This document shows, one piece after another, positions 36,724 through 46,483 of a DNA stretch of 64,000 nucleotides. The stretch is taken from NCBI GenBank assembly GCA_963773335.1, contig CAVZAT010000007.1:558001-622000 (forward strand), in the 5' to 3' direction. Origin of the DNA: UBA4742 sp963773335 (GTDB lineage Bacteria > Actinomycetota > Acidimicrobiia > Acidimicrobiales > Acidimicrobilacustridaceae). Positions within the stretch are counted from its first letter, which is position 1, and every line of letters begins with the position of its first letter. The notes under the pieces are model-generated. The model was not told where the DNA came from, did no database searches, and saw only the letters and a program-made list of their open reading frames with translations. A program made the translations under genes and the position numbers.

Positions 36724-38193
36724 GACGGCCTCCTCGGTGTGCCGTGTGTCCACTCGATCCAACCGAGATCGACCTCGAGCGTCGTGAGCACCTCGGCCCA
36801 CTGCTCGAGATGGCGGTCGCTGAGGAAGTGCTCGCAGCGCCCGATCCTGACCGTTGCGGCCCAGTCGATTCGCTTCCGCTGGATCGGCCAGAAGGCTGGC
36901 CAGCGTCTGGGCGAAGGCGGCCAGGTCGGTGGGATCGTCGAGGAGCCAGCCGGTCTCACCCGGGACGATCTGGTCGACGATGCCTCCCACCGCGCTGCCG
37001 ATGACCGGTCGGGCCTTCCACATGGCTTCGGCCACGGTGAGGCCGAAGCCCTCGGCGAGGCTCTTCTGCACGACGACGGCCGCGTGTCGCTGGAGGAGGT
37101 TGACGATGGCCGCGGCCTCGTCGCCGTCGACCATCGGCACGCAGGCCAGGTGGATCCGTCGGCGGGCGACGGTCGGGAGCCTCTGCCACAGGGCGAGACA
37201 GCTGTCGAGCACCGCTGCAGCTTCGAGATCGTCGGCCACACCTTCGACGTCGGGACCAGCGAGCACCAGGTGGGCCGCGCCCATGTCGGAGAGGTGCTCG
37301 GCGAATCCGGCCATCACGCCGGCCATGTCCTTGAGGGCGTCCCAGCGCGATGCCTGCAGGACGACGGGGACCGCTGGGGGCGGTGGCGGTCCGGTGCCGA
37401 GCAGATCCACCTGCCGGCTGATGCGGCCCAACGAGCCGTCGCGTCGGCGGAACTGGGCCGACGTCCCGCCGTCACCGCCGGCGATGAGGCCGACGTGCTG
37501 GAGCGACTGGCGGATGTCGACCCCGACCATCGTCTGGTTCTTGGTCGAGAAGGGGTCGATCGAGGGTGGGATGACGAAGAGTCGGTCGTTCGTCATCCAC
37601 ATGGGCGCGAACTGCCGGCAGGAGAACACGTAGGCCGCCACGTCCGTCAGGTAGGGAGAGAGGAAGTTCCACGCCTGGAGGGAGTACTCGTTCTGGGCGT
37701 CCAGACCCACGTGACATCGCCAGATCACCAGGACTCCGGCCTCGAGCAGCGCCGGGGCCAGTCCGGCGGTCTGGGGATCGTGCAGCAGGACGACATCGCC
37801 GGGTTCGACGAGCTCGACCAGCTCGCGGGCGTCGGGCGTGAGCGTCTCTTCGTACCACGTGCGCTCGGACGGTCCGAGCGGACCGGAGTCGCCCGCGGTG
37901 CCGTAGAGATGGTTGTGGATGCGCTTCGTGATGGCGAAGAACTCGCGGTTGCCTTCGATGACGAGCCACCGGGTGTCGATGCCGAGTCCCGAGACGGTGG
38001 CCAGCAGCGTCTCGAGCAACTCGGCCACGCCGCCGCCGGTCACCGTCGAGTTGACGTTGAACACCGTGCGACCTGACAGCACCTGTCGCACCCTGGCGGC
38101 GGCCGCCTCGAAGCGGCCGGTGCGTTCCGGGCCGATGATGGCTTCGAGACCTGCCGGTTCCACCGGCCGGATTCGCACTTCCTGCAGTCCCAT
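36720..38193 (-). CDS. treT: TreT-like trehalose glycosyltransferring synthase (one frameshift)
   Basis: About 491 residues; ATG at 38193 gives MGLQEVRIRPVEPAGLEAII. The family hallmark NVNSTVTGGGVAELLETLL is near residue 45 and VVQKSLAEGFGLTVAEAMWK with the GT-B EX7E-like block is in the C-domain. TreT joins an NDP-glucose to glucose to form trehalose. The frame breaks at about 36835 in the last 40 residues, after which RCEHFLSDRHLEQWAEVL continues to a stop overlapping gpsA. Trehalose fits a stress/dormancy setting. A related trehalose phosphorylase or other GT4 enzyme is the alternative. Confidence 0.82.
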
Positions 38194-38216
38194 CGAACCC
38201 CTGGTGGGACACGCTA

Positions 38217-38301
38217 GCGGGTTCGGGAGGCCACGGGCTGCTCGCCATCTTCTCGCTCCGCGGGTTCGGGCGATCCATACTCGTAGGTCTTGTCGCGCGA
38301 C
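38217..38301. promoter_or_regulatory. Direct repeats and palindrome in the TreT/GalT divergent promoter
   Basis: GCGGGTTCGGG occurs at 38217-38227 and again at 38260-38270, 43 bp apart, about four helical turns. A perfect 10-bp palindrome GTCGCGCGAC lies at 38292-38301. Together they occupy the short region between the treT start (38193) and the galT start (38384), a likely place for a shared regulator. Confidence 0.4.
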
Positions 38302-38383
38302 TTGTTCGTCAGCCTCCCAGCGCTTCGGGTCGGCGCAGGATCTGACGCGGGCTCCGCGTGGTCCCGGGCCCTGGTGGCCGGTC

Positions 38384-39361
38384 ATGGCTGAGTTGCGCCG
38401 AGACCCGCTCACCGGCCGCTGGGTGATCCTGTCCCCGGGGCGGCTCGATCGCCCCGGGGCGTCCGACCCGGGTCCCTCCATCACGTCCACCCCCTCCGAC
38501 GAGGCCCCGGTCGCCGACTGTCCCTTCTGTCCCGGTCACGAGAGCCAGACGCCGCCCGAGGTGGCGCGTCGGGGAGCGGGTGACCCTGACGGTCCAGGCT
38601 GGCACGTGCGAGTGGTTCCCAACCGGTATCCCATCGTGGATGGTGCCACGGGCGAGGTCGTCACCGATGGAGACGACCTGCGCCAGCGACGGTCGGCCGG
38701 CGGGGTGCACGAGGTCGTGGTTCTCTCGCCCGCCCATCACCGCTCCCTGGCGCAGCTCACCGATGGTGAGGTGCTCGAGGTGCTGCTGGCGGTGCAGGAT
38801 CGGGTCCGGGTCCACACCGCCGCCGGGCACCGGTATGTGCAGGCCATGGTCAACCACGGACCCGAGGCCGGCGCCTCGTTGGCGCACCCCCATGCCCAGC
38901 TCGTGGCCCTCGACGTCACGGCGCCCGCGGTCGACGAGGAGGTCGCCCACGTCGTGGAGGACGGCCGGTGTGTCATGTGCCGCGAGATTCGACTGCTCGA
39001 ACACGACCTCCGGCGCGACGCCACCGACCGCGACGCCGTGCTGTGGTGCCCCTGGTGGTCGTCGACGGCCTACGAGCTGCTGCTCGCCCCCCGGGAACAT
39101 GGCCGCCGCTTCGAGGACGCAGGGCCCGAGTTGGAGGCGCTGGCCGCCACCCTCCGCCGGGGACTGGCCCGTCTGGGCCAACGGCTCGAGGATCCGCCCT
39201 ACAACCTGATGATCCACACGCTGCCCGCCGACCGACACGAGGACTACCACTGGCACATCCACATCCGCCCCCGATTGCGACGCGAGGCGGGATTCGAGAT
39301 CGGGACGGGGATCCTGGTGAACAGCGTCGATCCCGATCGGGCCGCCGAGCGGCTTCGCTGA
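38384..39361 (+). CDS. galT: Galactose-1-phosphate uridylyltransferase-type protein (HIT superfamily)
   Basis: Intact 325 residues from ATG at 38384. The N-terminus MAELRRDPLTGRWVILSPGR, the zinc-site CPFCPGHES, the active-site HPHAQ (HPHxQ, near residue 168) with an upstream NHGPEAGASL, and the zinc-ligand/substrate block HEDYHWHIHIRPR match the GalT family. GalT transfers UMP from UDP-glucose to galactose-1-phosphate; related ADP-glucose or other nucleotide-sugar phosphorylases look similar, so specificity is not certain. Divergent from treT-gpsA. Confidence 0.85.
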   Translation: MAELRRDPLTGRWVILSPGRLDRPGASDPGPSITSTPSDEAPVADCPFCPGHESQTPPEVARRGAGDPDGPGWHVRVVPNRYPIVDGATGEVVTDGDDLRQRRSAGGVHEVVVLSPAHHRSLAQLTDGEVLEVLLAVQDRVRVHTAAGHRYVQAMVNHGPEAGASLAHPHAQLVALDVTAPAVDEEVAHVVEDGRCVMCREIRLLEHDLRRDATDRDAVLWCPWWSSTAYELLLAPREHGRRFEDAGPELEALAATLRRGLARLGQRLEDPPYNLMIHTLPADRHEDYHWHIHIRPRLRREAGFEIGTGILVNSVDPDRAAERLR

Positions 39362-39399
39362 GGTCTGTCTCGGCGCCCGCCCGCTGCCCGAGGGCGGGT

Positions 39400-40345
39400 T
39401 CAGGCCGGGTCGGGCCAGTGGGCCAGGATCGCGTCGAGCACCTCCCCGCCCAGGGCCAGGTTGGCCAGATGAGCGCCGCCGGCCTGCACCTGGAGCTTGG
39501 CCCCGGGGACCAGGCCGGCGAGGTGTCGACCGTGGGCGACGGGAACGATGTAGTCCTTGTCGCCGTGCCAGAAGTACATCGGGACCGCCACATCGCGAAC
39601 CGAGAATCCCCAGTCTCGGCCGAACAGCACCAGGTCGAGGATCGGAGCCCGGAGCTGGCGGCGCGACGCCCGGACGAGGTCGTCGGTGAACATCTCCTTC
39701 ATGCCCGGCGAGGCGAACACCTCGCGGTCCCCAGCGGGGGACAGGCGGGCGTAGAGGTTTACCACCGACGAGGCGACCGGACCGACGATCCTCGCCGTCG
39801 TCCACAGGCCGAGGCTCAGGGGTTCGCGCAGAGTTCCCAACAGCGAGTTGAAGCGGGCGGTCGAGCACGACGGGCCCACCTTCGACCGCGTCACGGCCGC
39901 GGGTGGGGGCGACGCCGCCGATGACGGCGCCGGCCACCACTCGGGGCTGCAAGCGGTGGGCGCAGCCCAGCACGTAGGGCCCACCCCCCGAGAGCCCGAC
40001 CAGGCCGAAGCGGTCGATGCCGAGCTGGTCCACGCACACCTCCACGTCGTCGGCCCAGTCGACGATCGACTGGTAGACATGGGCTGTGGACACGCCCACA
40101 CCGGGACGCTCGAGGGCCACCAGGCGGACGCCGAGGTCCGCTGCGGCCTCCCGGGCTCCCGGGGGGACCTGTCGCCTGGCGCCCGGAGTCCCATGGAACC
40201 AGAGCACGGCCCGACCACCTGCCGGCCCGTACTCGGCGAACCCGATGCGGCGACCGTCGGGCAGGGTCACGGTTCCCTCGACCCTCGGGGCGCGCACACC
40301 GGACGGACCCCGCTCGCCGATCACCCACGGACCCCGGGGCAGCAC
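39400..40345 (-). CDS. Alpha/beta hydrolase (one frameshift)
   Basis: About 315 residues from GTG at 40345. LWFHGTPGARRQVPPGAREA gives the HG oxyanion motif, GLSGGGPYVLG the nucleophile elbow, WHGDKDYIVPV the acid and GAHLANLALGG the His. The frame breaks at about 39880. The PGAREAA/LERPGVGVS pattern is common to soluble actinobacterial hydrolases of unknown substrate. Convergent with galT. Confidence 0.83.
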
Positions 40346-40492
40346 GTCTGTCTCGTCGCCGTCCGCTCAGACCTCTCGCCCGGCATCGGGGGACCCCGTT
40401 CTGCTGTTGCGCCGGGAGGGCCTGGCCGTGGCTAGGCGGGTCTTGGCCAAGTCTCCCACGCCTCGGTCTCGAACGGTTTCCGAGGCAGCGAC

Positions 40493-40666
40493 CTCATGTC
40501 CTGCGGCGACAGCTGCTGTGTCGAGGTGAATGTCGACACGGTAGCGGTTGGAGACCCTGGTCTCTGGCTGGGCTGCCTGGCGGACGGCTTCGAGGACGTG
40601 CTCCGAGTCGGAGGGAATCACGGCGAGGTCTGTGTCGGGGGCCATGAGCCGATCGACCCGGACTGA
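40493..40666 (+). pseudogene. C-terminal remnant of a WS/DGAT gene
   Basis: A 57-codon open frame ending in TGA at 40666 aligns without gaps to the last residues of WS/DGAT no. 4: LMSCGDSCCVEVNVDTVAV here against LMSYGDTCCVGVNVDTGAV there, then CLADGFEDVLRVGG against CLADGFEEVLRVGG. Nothing upstream matches the rest of the enzyme and there is no start. This is a truncated paralogue, not a sequencing artefact, because the other ~85% of the gene is missing. Confidence 0.8.
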
Positions 40667-40809
40667 GAGCGTCGAGCACTCGGATGACCCCGATCACGAA
40701 TGAGCTCACCAGACCTCGGCTGTGGCGCGGCGGGTACGCCCATCCCCCCGGGGTCCTCGGTCGAGCCTTCGAGGGGTTCCGCATACGTCACCTCCCCTGG
40801 GTCTGGGGA

Positions 40810-42225
40810 TCAGCTGCTGACGGGCACGTGCCAGACGAGGTTCGATCCACCGCCGGCGAGCGGGGCGATGGAGAAGTTCCCGCCCAGGGCGCGGGCTCGG
40901 TGGGCCATGTTGGACAGGCCGTTGCCGCCGAGGACCTCGCCCGGAACGCCGTCGCCGTCGTCGGACACCGTCAGCACGACCTCGTCGGTGACGGTGACGG
41001 TCACTCGGACGTGGCTCGCGTGGGCGTGTTGGGCGACGTTGGAGAGGGCTTCGCGCAGCACGGGGACGACGTGCATGGCGACGGTGTCGTCGAGGGTGTC
41101 GATCGGTCCGTCGAACTGGAGTTGCGGCTCGAACCCGAGCGCGTCGGTGGTGTGGGTGACCACGTCGAGCAGCTGGCCGCGCAGACCATCGACCCGGACT
41201 CCGGTGGTCTGGAGGGAGAAGATCGCCGAGCGCAGGTTCTTGATGGTGATGTCGAGACCTTCGATGGTCGCCTCGATCCGAGCCCGGACGCGTTCGTCGG
41301 TGATCGAGCCCAGTGAAGCCTGGAGGTTGAGTCCTTCGGCGAAGAGCTGCTGGATCACGGTGTCGTGCAGATCCCGGGCGATGCGCTCGCGGTCGTTGGC
41401 CAGCGCGATCAGCTGACTCGCTTCGTGCAGCTCGTCCTGGCTGTGTTGCAGCTCGGTCTCGGCGGCCTGGCGGGCGGTGATGTCACGGGCCAGGGCGATC
41501 ACCCAGCGTGTCCCGTCAGCGTCGGTCGGCGCGGTGCGCAACGACTTCTCCACCGGGACCTCGCGGCCGTCTCGGTGCAGCAGGAGCGTCTGGCGCACCA
41601 TCGGGCCGTCCGCCAGCAGGGACGCGACGATGGCTCGGTATTCGGCCTCGGTGCTGTCGGGGTCCAGATGCAGCGGGGTCATGGACAACAGCTCGTCGCG
41701 GGGGTAGCCCACCATGCGGATGGCCCCGTCGTTGACGAACGAGTACCGAAGCGTGTCGGCGTCGAAGATGAACATGGCGTCGTCACTGGAGTCGAGGGTG
41801 TGGACCACCCGGCGCAGCTGCTCCTCGGCTGCCACCCGCTCGGAAATGTCGCGCACAGCGGCGACGGTGTACTGCTCAGTGCCGATCTGCAGCGGGCTGA
41901 GGCTGATCTCGACCGGGAACTCGGATCCGTCGCGGCGTCGAGCCCGCAGGGCGAGCCCGGCGCCCATCGCTCGTACCGTCGGTTCGGCCCGGTAGAAGGT
42001 TCGGTGCGCCCGGTGCGCCTGCCGCAGGGGCTCGGCCATCAGGCCCTCGACCCGCGTGCCCAGCAGCTCATCGAGCTCGAACCCGAACAGGGTTCCGACG
42101 TGGTCGTTGGCGGCCAGGATCTCGCCGGACCCGGCCACGATGACGGTCGCATCCGGCGCGGCATCCAGCAGCGACCACGCGAACTCCGCACTGGTCGACT
42201 CGAATACCGAACCGTGACCACCCAT
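40810..42225 (-). CDS. PAS-PAS sensor histidine kinase with DevS/DosT-like catalytic core
   Basis: Intact 471 residues; ATG at 42225 follows AGGAGG six bases upstream, fixing the start. Two PAS domains at about residues 15-130 (VIVAGSGEILAANDHVGTLF) and 135-255 (FIFDADTLRYSFVNDGAIRM), each closed by a PAC segment (VRDISERVAA, ARDITARQAA). HisKA_3 dimerisation helix with the phospho-acceptor in ERIARDLHDTVIQQLFAEGL near residue 280; this is the DevS/DosT/NreB type. HATPase_c follows with REALSNVAQHAHAS and DDGDGVPG. No membrane segments. DevS itself uses haem GAF domains, which are absent, so the signal differs. Divergent from a receiver gene. Confidence 0.9.
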   Translation of the reverse strand: MGGHGSVFESTSAEFAWSLLDAAPDATVIVAGSGEILAANDHVGTLFGFELDELLGTRVEGLMAEPLRQAHRAHRTFYRAEPTVRAMGAGLALRARRRDGSEFPVEISLSPLQIGTEQYTVAAVRDISERVAAEEQLRRVVHTLDSSDDAMFIFDADTLRYSFVNDGAIRMVGYPRDELLSMTPLHLDPDSTEAEYRAIVASLLADGPMVRQTLLLHRDGREVPVEKSLRTAPTDADGTRWVIALARDITARQAAETELQHSQDELHEASQLIALANDRERIARDLHDTVIQQLFAEGLNLQASLGSITDERVRARIEATIEGLDITIKNLRSAIFSLQTTGVRVDGLRGQLLDVVTHTTDALGFEPQLQFDGPIDTLDDTVAMHVVPVLREALSNVAQHAHASHVRVTVTVTDEVVLTVSDDGDGVPGEVLGGNGLSNMAHRARALGGNFSIAPLAGGGSNLVWHVPVSS

Positions 42226-42391
42226 CTCACGCCTCCTGGACAAGCCTGGCGTCACGTGGGAAAAGTCCGGGGTCTGGGGGCCACCACCCGTGAGGAACAC
42301 CACAATGCTACCCCACATGCGGGGCGTCCGCCCGAGAACAAGGGCACTCGGCCTCTATCCCGCGGCGACGAAGGCGGTGACCATCAGTTCC

Positions 42392-42797
42392 ATGGCCCGG
42401 CCCCCCACTCCACCGCCATCTCCGGACCCGATCACGGTCTGTGTCGTCGAGGATCACGATCAGCTACGTGGCACGCTGGTACGCCTGCTGTCCGACCAGG
42501 GCTTCGACGTCCTCGCCGCGGTGGGCACCATCCGCGACGGGGAACGAGCGATCTCCTTGCAGCCGCCCGACGTCGCCGTGGTGGACCAGCAGCTCCCCGA
42601 CGGACTCGGCATCGACCTGTGCCGGCGCCTCAGCTCGACGAACCCGGCGGTCATCTGCCTGCTCTACACCGCGGTCGCCACCGAACAGCTGGCCCGGGAA
42701 GCCCGCCGACGCGGGGGTCACCGAAGTGATCGTCAAGGGAATTCGTCCGGACGCCCTGCTGAGCGCCATCCGCAACCACGCCGGGGCGGTCTGCTGA
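42392..42797 (+). CDS. Receiver-only response regulator (one frameshift)
   Basis: About 135 residues from ATG at 42392 (a GTG at 42377 is possible). CheY-like fold: acidic pocket VCVVEDHDQL, phospho-acceptor Asp in VAVVDQQLPDGLGI, conserved LLYTA and the Lys in EVIVKGIRPDALL. The frame breaks at about 42705 (AREARR/DAGVTEV). There is no output domain after the receiver, even in the corrected frame, so it would act by protein contact or phosphate relay. Divergent from the kinase with ~165 bp between; they are probable partners. Confidence 0.78.
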
Positions 42798-42832
42798 GGG
42801 CCACCTCTGGGGCCGTGCGGCTCGACGGGTGG

Positions 42833-43604
42833 CTAGGAGCTCCCCTCGGTGTCGTCGGCTCCTGACCTGGCGTCGCGGCGCAGCTCGTCCACCGACAGCG
42901 TCCGGTCGATCACGCCCCCGGCGACCAGGGCCAGTCGCACCCGGTGGTCACGAGCGTGGCTTCGCAACATCTCGAACGCCGTGGACATGTCGACGTTCGC
43001 ACGCTCGGCCACCACCCCCTTGGCCTGCTCGATGACCACACGCGTGTCCAACGCGTGCTGGAGCTGCTCGGCCAGGACGGTTCCCTGGTCGATGGCCGCT
43101 CCTGCAACACGCCGATGGTGGCCGCGTCGGCCAGGGCCTGGGCCAGATGCGCGTCGTGGTCGCTGATCCGGACACGAGACGAGTGGCAGACGTTCGCCGC
43201 GCCGATCACGTGATCGCGCAGCTGCATGGGCACGGCGTGAACCATCCGGAACCCGGAGGCTCGGGCCATCGAGCGTGAACCTGGGCCAGCGCGTCGCCAC
43301 CTCCGGATCGTCGAGTGAGACGTTCAGGAGGGCGATTCCGCTCTGGAAGCAATCGAGGCATGGACCCTCGTTCGACTGGAGCTCGAAGAGATCGGTCATC
43401 CGCATCCGCTCGGTCGTCGCCGCCATCACCTGCAGCTGTCCGCCGAGGAGCCGCCATCATCAACCCCACCTCGGCCGCGTCCAACAACTGGGCCATGCGT
43501 TCGCAGAGCGACGACAGGAACTCCACCACGTCGAACTCGGTCACCAACGTGTCCGCCAACATGACCAGTGTGTCCGCCAGCCACTCCTCCCGATCCTGGA
43601 TCAC
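42833..43604 (-). CDS. GAF-ANTAR RNA-binding regulator 1 (frameshifted)
   Basis: About 257 residues from GTG at 43604 across two or three breaks (near 43430, 43265 and 43095). The GAF domain has EGPCLDCFQSG and HVIGAANVCHSS; the C-terminal ANTAR helix bundle has ALDTRVVIEQAKGVVAERAN and MSTAFEMLRSHARDH. ANTAR domains bind paired hairpins in mRNA leaders and cause antitermination; GAF senses a ligand or partner kinase. It lies immediately downstream of another GAF-ANTAR on the same strand. Confidence 0.82.
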
Positions 43605-43676
43605 CGAACCCCACTCTCAGCCACCATCAAGGTCTCCAACTTCCGAGGCGAGCTCACCGGCGTCCGCCACTCGACA

Positions 43677-44454
43677 TCACCGCTCGAACCGGACTTCGCG
43701 CTCGACCACCCGTCGGGCCAACTCACCCACGCCGACGCCGTCGACGAACGCCCTGGCCTGCAGGCGGCGAAGGCATCCCGGACCGAGCACCCCAGCTGCA
43801 CCGACACCATCCCGGCGGCCTGATGGACCACGGCCGGGGGCCGCGATGCCCGCAGCAACGAGGGCGCCAGCTCCCCCGCGACGCACCCGACTGCATACCC
43901 AACAAGGTGTCGGTCACCAGTTCCGCCAGCGCGGCGAACTCCTTCGACGCGTCGGTGGTGAGGGGTGAGACGCGCTCGGCGTACAGGCCGAGCACGCCCA
44001 CCCTGATCACCCCTACCCGCAATGGGTACGAGTACGCAGCTCGGACCCCGAGCGCCCAGGCCTCGGGAGCGAAGTTCGCCCAACGCGACCCCGACTGGCT
44101 CAAGTCATCGACCAGCACCGGGCGGCCACTGCCCCACACATCGATCCCCGGACCTTCCCCCAGCGTCAACTGCAGCTCCTCGATGGCGCCGGCGCCGGCG
44201 GAGGTGCCGACCGCGGCAACGGTCGCGCCCGGACCGGACAGCACGATCGACACGAGCAGTTGGGTCGCCTGTGCGCACACCTCACACAGGCCGACCAACG
44301 ACAGCTCGGTCCCTTCGCGGTTGGCCCTTGCCCGCAACCCGCGATCGAACGACTCCGCGATCACCGCCGGCGACCGCGAACGCCCCAACCATGACCGCCG
44401 GCCGCATCCACCATCGCCAACGCGCGCACGCCGTTCAGCCGTCGCGATACCCAT
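43677..44454 (-). CDS. GAF-ANTAR RNA-binding regulator 2 (two frameshifts)
   Basis: About 259 residues; ATG at 44454 has GGTGAG upstream. GAF domain: LCEVCAQATQLLVSIVLSG, EELQLTLGEGPGIDVW and AYSYPLRVGVIRVGVLGLY. ANTAR domain after the break near 43880: VVHQAAGMVSVQLGCSVRDA, then RLQARAFVDGVGVGELARRV after a second break near 43770. Domain layout equals that of the neighbour at 42833-43604, but the GAF sequences differ, so the two probably sense different inputs. Co-located with the DevS-like kinase; may relay the same stress. Confidence 0.8.
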
Positions 44455-44643
44455 CGCTCACCTCGAAGTAGCACCATCGGTCCAGTCCCTGCACCGCAGA
44501 ACCACGGGAGCGTGTACGACGGGATCTGGGTCGCACCGGCGGGGCACTCCTCAGCCTCCACCCCGGTCCGGTCGTCGTCAACTACCCAGTCCGCCGGCCG
44601 CGACCCCGAGCGTCGGGTCCGCACACCAACCGCCCGGTGCGGC

Positions 44644-45048
44644 TCACTCATCCAGCAGGTGGATGGCGGCCTCCTCGGCGGACTGGTTCGACGGATCGGC
44701 CCGAGAATCGGAGGCGTCGCTGAGGACCGCACCGCCCGCGTCGTCGTCCGGCTCGGCCTCCTGCGCGATGAGGTCGGCCTCGACGTCGCGCCCACCTTCG
44801 AGGTCGGGCTCGAGCAGGCCGGCCACCGATTCACGATCGGTGTAGGCCAGTGGCCGCTCGTCGACCTCGGGCTCCTCGCGGCGATCGCGATCCGCGAACG
44901 AATCGGGGGCGTATTCGTCCGCCGCGGTGACGTCCTGGGTGGCGAGCTCTCCCAGCCCGAACGGTCGCTCCGGCGGGAAGTCGCCCGGATCCAGGTTGTC
45001 GTCGTCCAGGAGCTCGGACTGGTCCTGGTCGTCGCCCACATCACCCAT
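44644..45048 (-). CDS. Acidic DUF5709-like protein
   Basis: 134 residues from ATG at 45048, chosen because GAAGG lies at good spacing; the GTG three codons upstream would sit on the RBS. Very acidic (Asp/Glu about one third), with PGDFPPERPFGLGELATQD, ERPLAYTDRESVAG and the ending SAEEAAIHLLDE, which resemble the actinobacterial DUF5709 family. Probably cytoplasmic and disordered. Overlaps the flavodoxin gene by 8 nt, so they are co-translated. Confidence 0.6.
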   Translation of the reverse strand: MGDVGDDQDQSELLDDDNLDPGDFPPERPFGLGELATQDVTAADEYAPDSFADRDRREEPEVDERPLAYTDRESVAGLLEPDLEGGRDVEADLIAQEAEPDDDAGGAVLSDASDSRADPSNQSAEEAAIHLLDE

Positions 45049-45607
45049 GTTGTCCACCTTCCCCTATCAGACCGAAGTCAGGGCCATCGGAGTTGAACGA
45101 GACGGTCCGGCTCGACTCGTGTGCCGCGGCCTGAGCCTGGGCGTCACGGCCGAACCGCCTGGCTCGCGTCAGGTCGGCCTCATCGGGACGGCCGCGGTTG
45201 AGCCCGCCGAGGAACCGCAACGGACCCACTGTGTCGAACCCGCGGCAGTTGAAGTCGCCGAGCAGGTTGTAGCCCTTGTCGCGCAGGCGGTCCCGCACGT
45301 TCGACATACCCATCCAGGGGACGAGGAACATGCCGCTGGTCGAGAAGGTGAACGCGCTCCGGCCGGCGCCGTGAGGCAGCCGGTCGATGAGCTGGGCCAG
45401 GCGTTGGTGGGCGGTCCCGAAGTAGATCCCCGACCCGAACCCGACGAGGTCGTAGCGGTGGAACTCGGCCACGTCGACGTCCTCGGGCTCGATCACCTCG
45501 GCGTGCATCACCTCGGCCAGGGCTCGGGCCACCTTGTGGGTGTTGCCGTGGTGCTCGGACACGCAGACGATGAGCGCGCTCGGCGGATTCGTACGACTCT
45601 CGGCCAT
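45041..45607 (-). CDS. Flavodoxin-domain protein
   Basis: 188 residues, intact. The FMN phosphate loop SEHHGNTHKVARALAEVM follows the first strand ALIVCV; FGSGIYFGTAH and FTFSTSGMF are the isoalloxazine-side loops. This form (flavodoxin_5/protoporphyrinogen-oxidase-like) is frequent in actinobacterial stress regions. It would carry electrons under low iron or low oxygen. Forms an operon with the acidic protein 44644-45048. Confidence 0.85.
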   Translation of the reverse strand: MAESRTNPPSALIVCVSEHHGNTHKVARALAEVMHAEVIEPEDVDVAEFHRYDLVGFGSGIYFGTAHQRLAQLIDRLPHGAGRSAFTFSTSGMFLVPWMGMSNVRDRLRDKGYNLLGDFNCRGFDTVGPLRFLGGLNRGRPDEADLTRARRFGRDAQAQAAAHESSRTVSFNSDGPDFGLIGEGGQHG

Positions 45608-45768
45608 CGTGGCTGCCTCTCACGTCCACCGGCGGACGATTCTCACCGGCACACGTGCACCGTCGCGCCCCCACACCGGCGCGAGAAGGGTCGATCGTCA
45701 CTTCCTGTGCTGGCGGGCGGACACGTGCGTGGCGGGAGACGTCGGCTCCTCGGCCAGCTCCGGTGCGG

Positions 45769-46332
45769 TCAGGCCTGGTGCAGCTTGCGGAGCTGGAAGC
45801 TCACCCCGAGCTCGACGATCCCGTAGAGGATCATGCCGAGTCCGACGATCACGCAGATGATGGACAGCGACAGCGACGGGTACACGAGGCACAGGATGCC
45901 GATGGCGGTGGAGATGACTCCCAGGAGCACCACCAGCCAGCTCGTGGTGCCGTCGGGACCGTGGCTGAAGCCCGAGAAGAGCTCAGCCAGCCCGCCGATC
46001 GTCCAGAAGATGCCGACGATGAACCCGAGCGTCTCGATGGTGGTGGTCGTGTGATGCAGGAGCAGGATCGCCACCAGGATGGAGAGCAGCCCGACGACCA
46101 GTAGGCCCAGTCGCTCACCGGTGGCGCCGATGGCCTGGATCAGCCGAACTGCACCCAGGATCAGCAGCCAGATGCCGAGCAGCACGGCGATGGCGTGCAC
46201 CGACCGGCCGGGCTTGAACGTCAACACGATGCCGAACCCGAGGGTGATCACGCCGAAGAGGGCCAGCAGCCACCAGGCGCGCCCGACTTCCGCCACCATC
46301 GCCCCCGGGTCTGTGCTCGTCGAATCTGACAT
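45769..46332 (-). CDS. hdeD: HdeD/DUF308-family membrane protein
   Basis: 187 residues; ATG at 46332 follows AAGGGGG. Six predicted membrane segments in three pairs, for example WWLLALFGVITLGFGIVLTF, AIAVLLGIWLLILGAVRLIQ and ICVIVGLGMILYGIVELGV. E. coli HdeD belongs to the same family and supports acid resistance at high cell density; in actinobacteria the role is unknown but the genes often lie in stress clusters. Transcribed leftward towards the flavodoxin. Confidence 0.85.
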   Translation of the reverse strand: MSDSTSTDPGAMVAEVGRAWWLLALFGVITLGFGIVLTFKPGRSVHAIAVLLGIWLLILGAVRLIQAIGATGERLGLLVVGLLSILVAILLLHHTTTTIETLGFIVGIFWTIGGLAELFSGFSHGPDGTTSWLVVLLGVISTAIGILCLVYPSLSLSIICVIVGLGMILYGIVELGVSFQLRKLHQA

Positions 46333-46483
46333 ATCGGCCCCCTTCGTCCGGTGCCACAACCGGATCGGTACGACGATAACCATGGGGTCGTGCGACCACC
46401 GCGGATGGCGGCGCGGGCGTGGCGGTCGGCGCGCCTCAGTCGGCGTCGGGGCGCGGGAACTTCGTCCATGGCACGTCGTCCCG

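Noticed and set aside
35701..38490. One 929-codon open frame seeming to fuse a glycosyltransferase to GpsA
   Set aside because: The fusion arises only because the TreT frame slips near 36835; in the correct frame TreT stops at 36720 overlapping the gpsA ATG, and both proteins have normal lengths.
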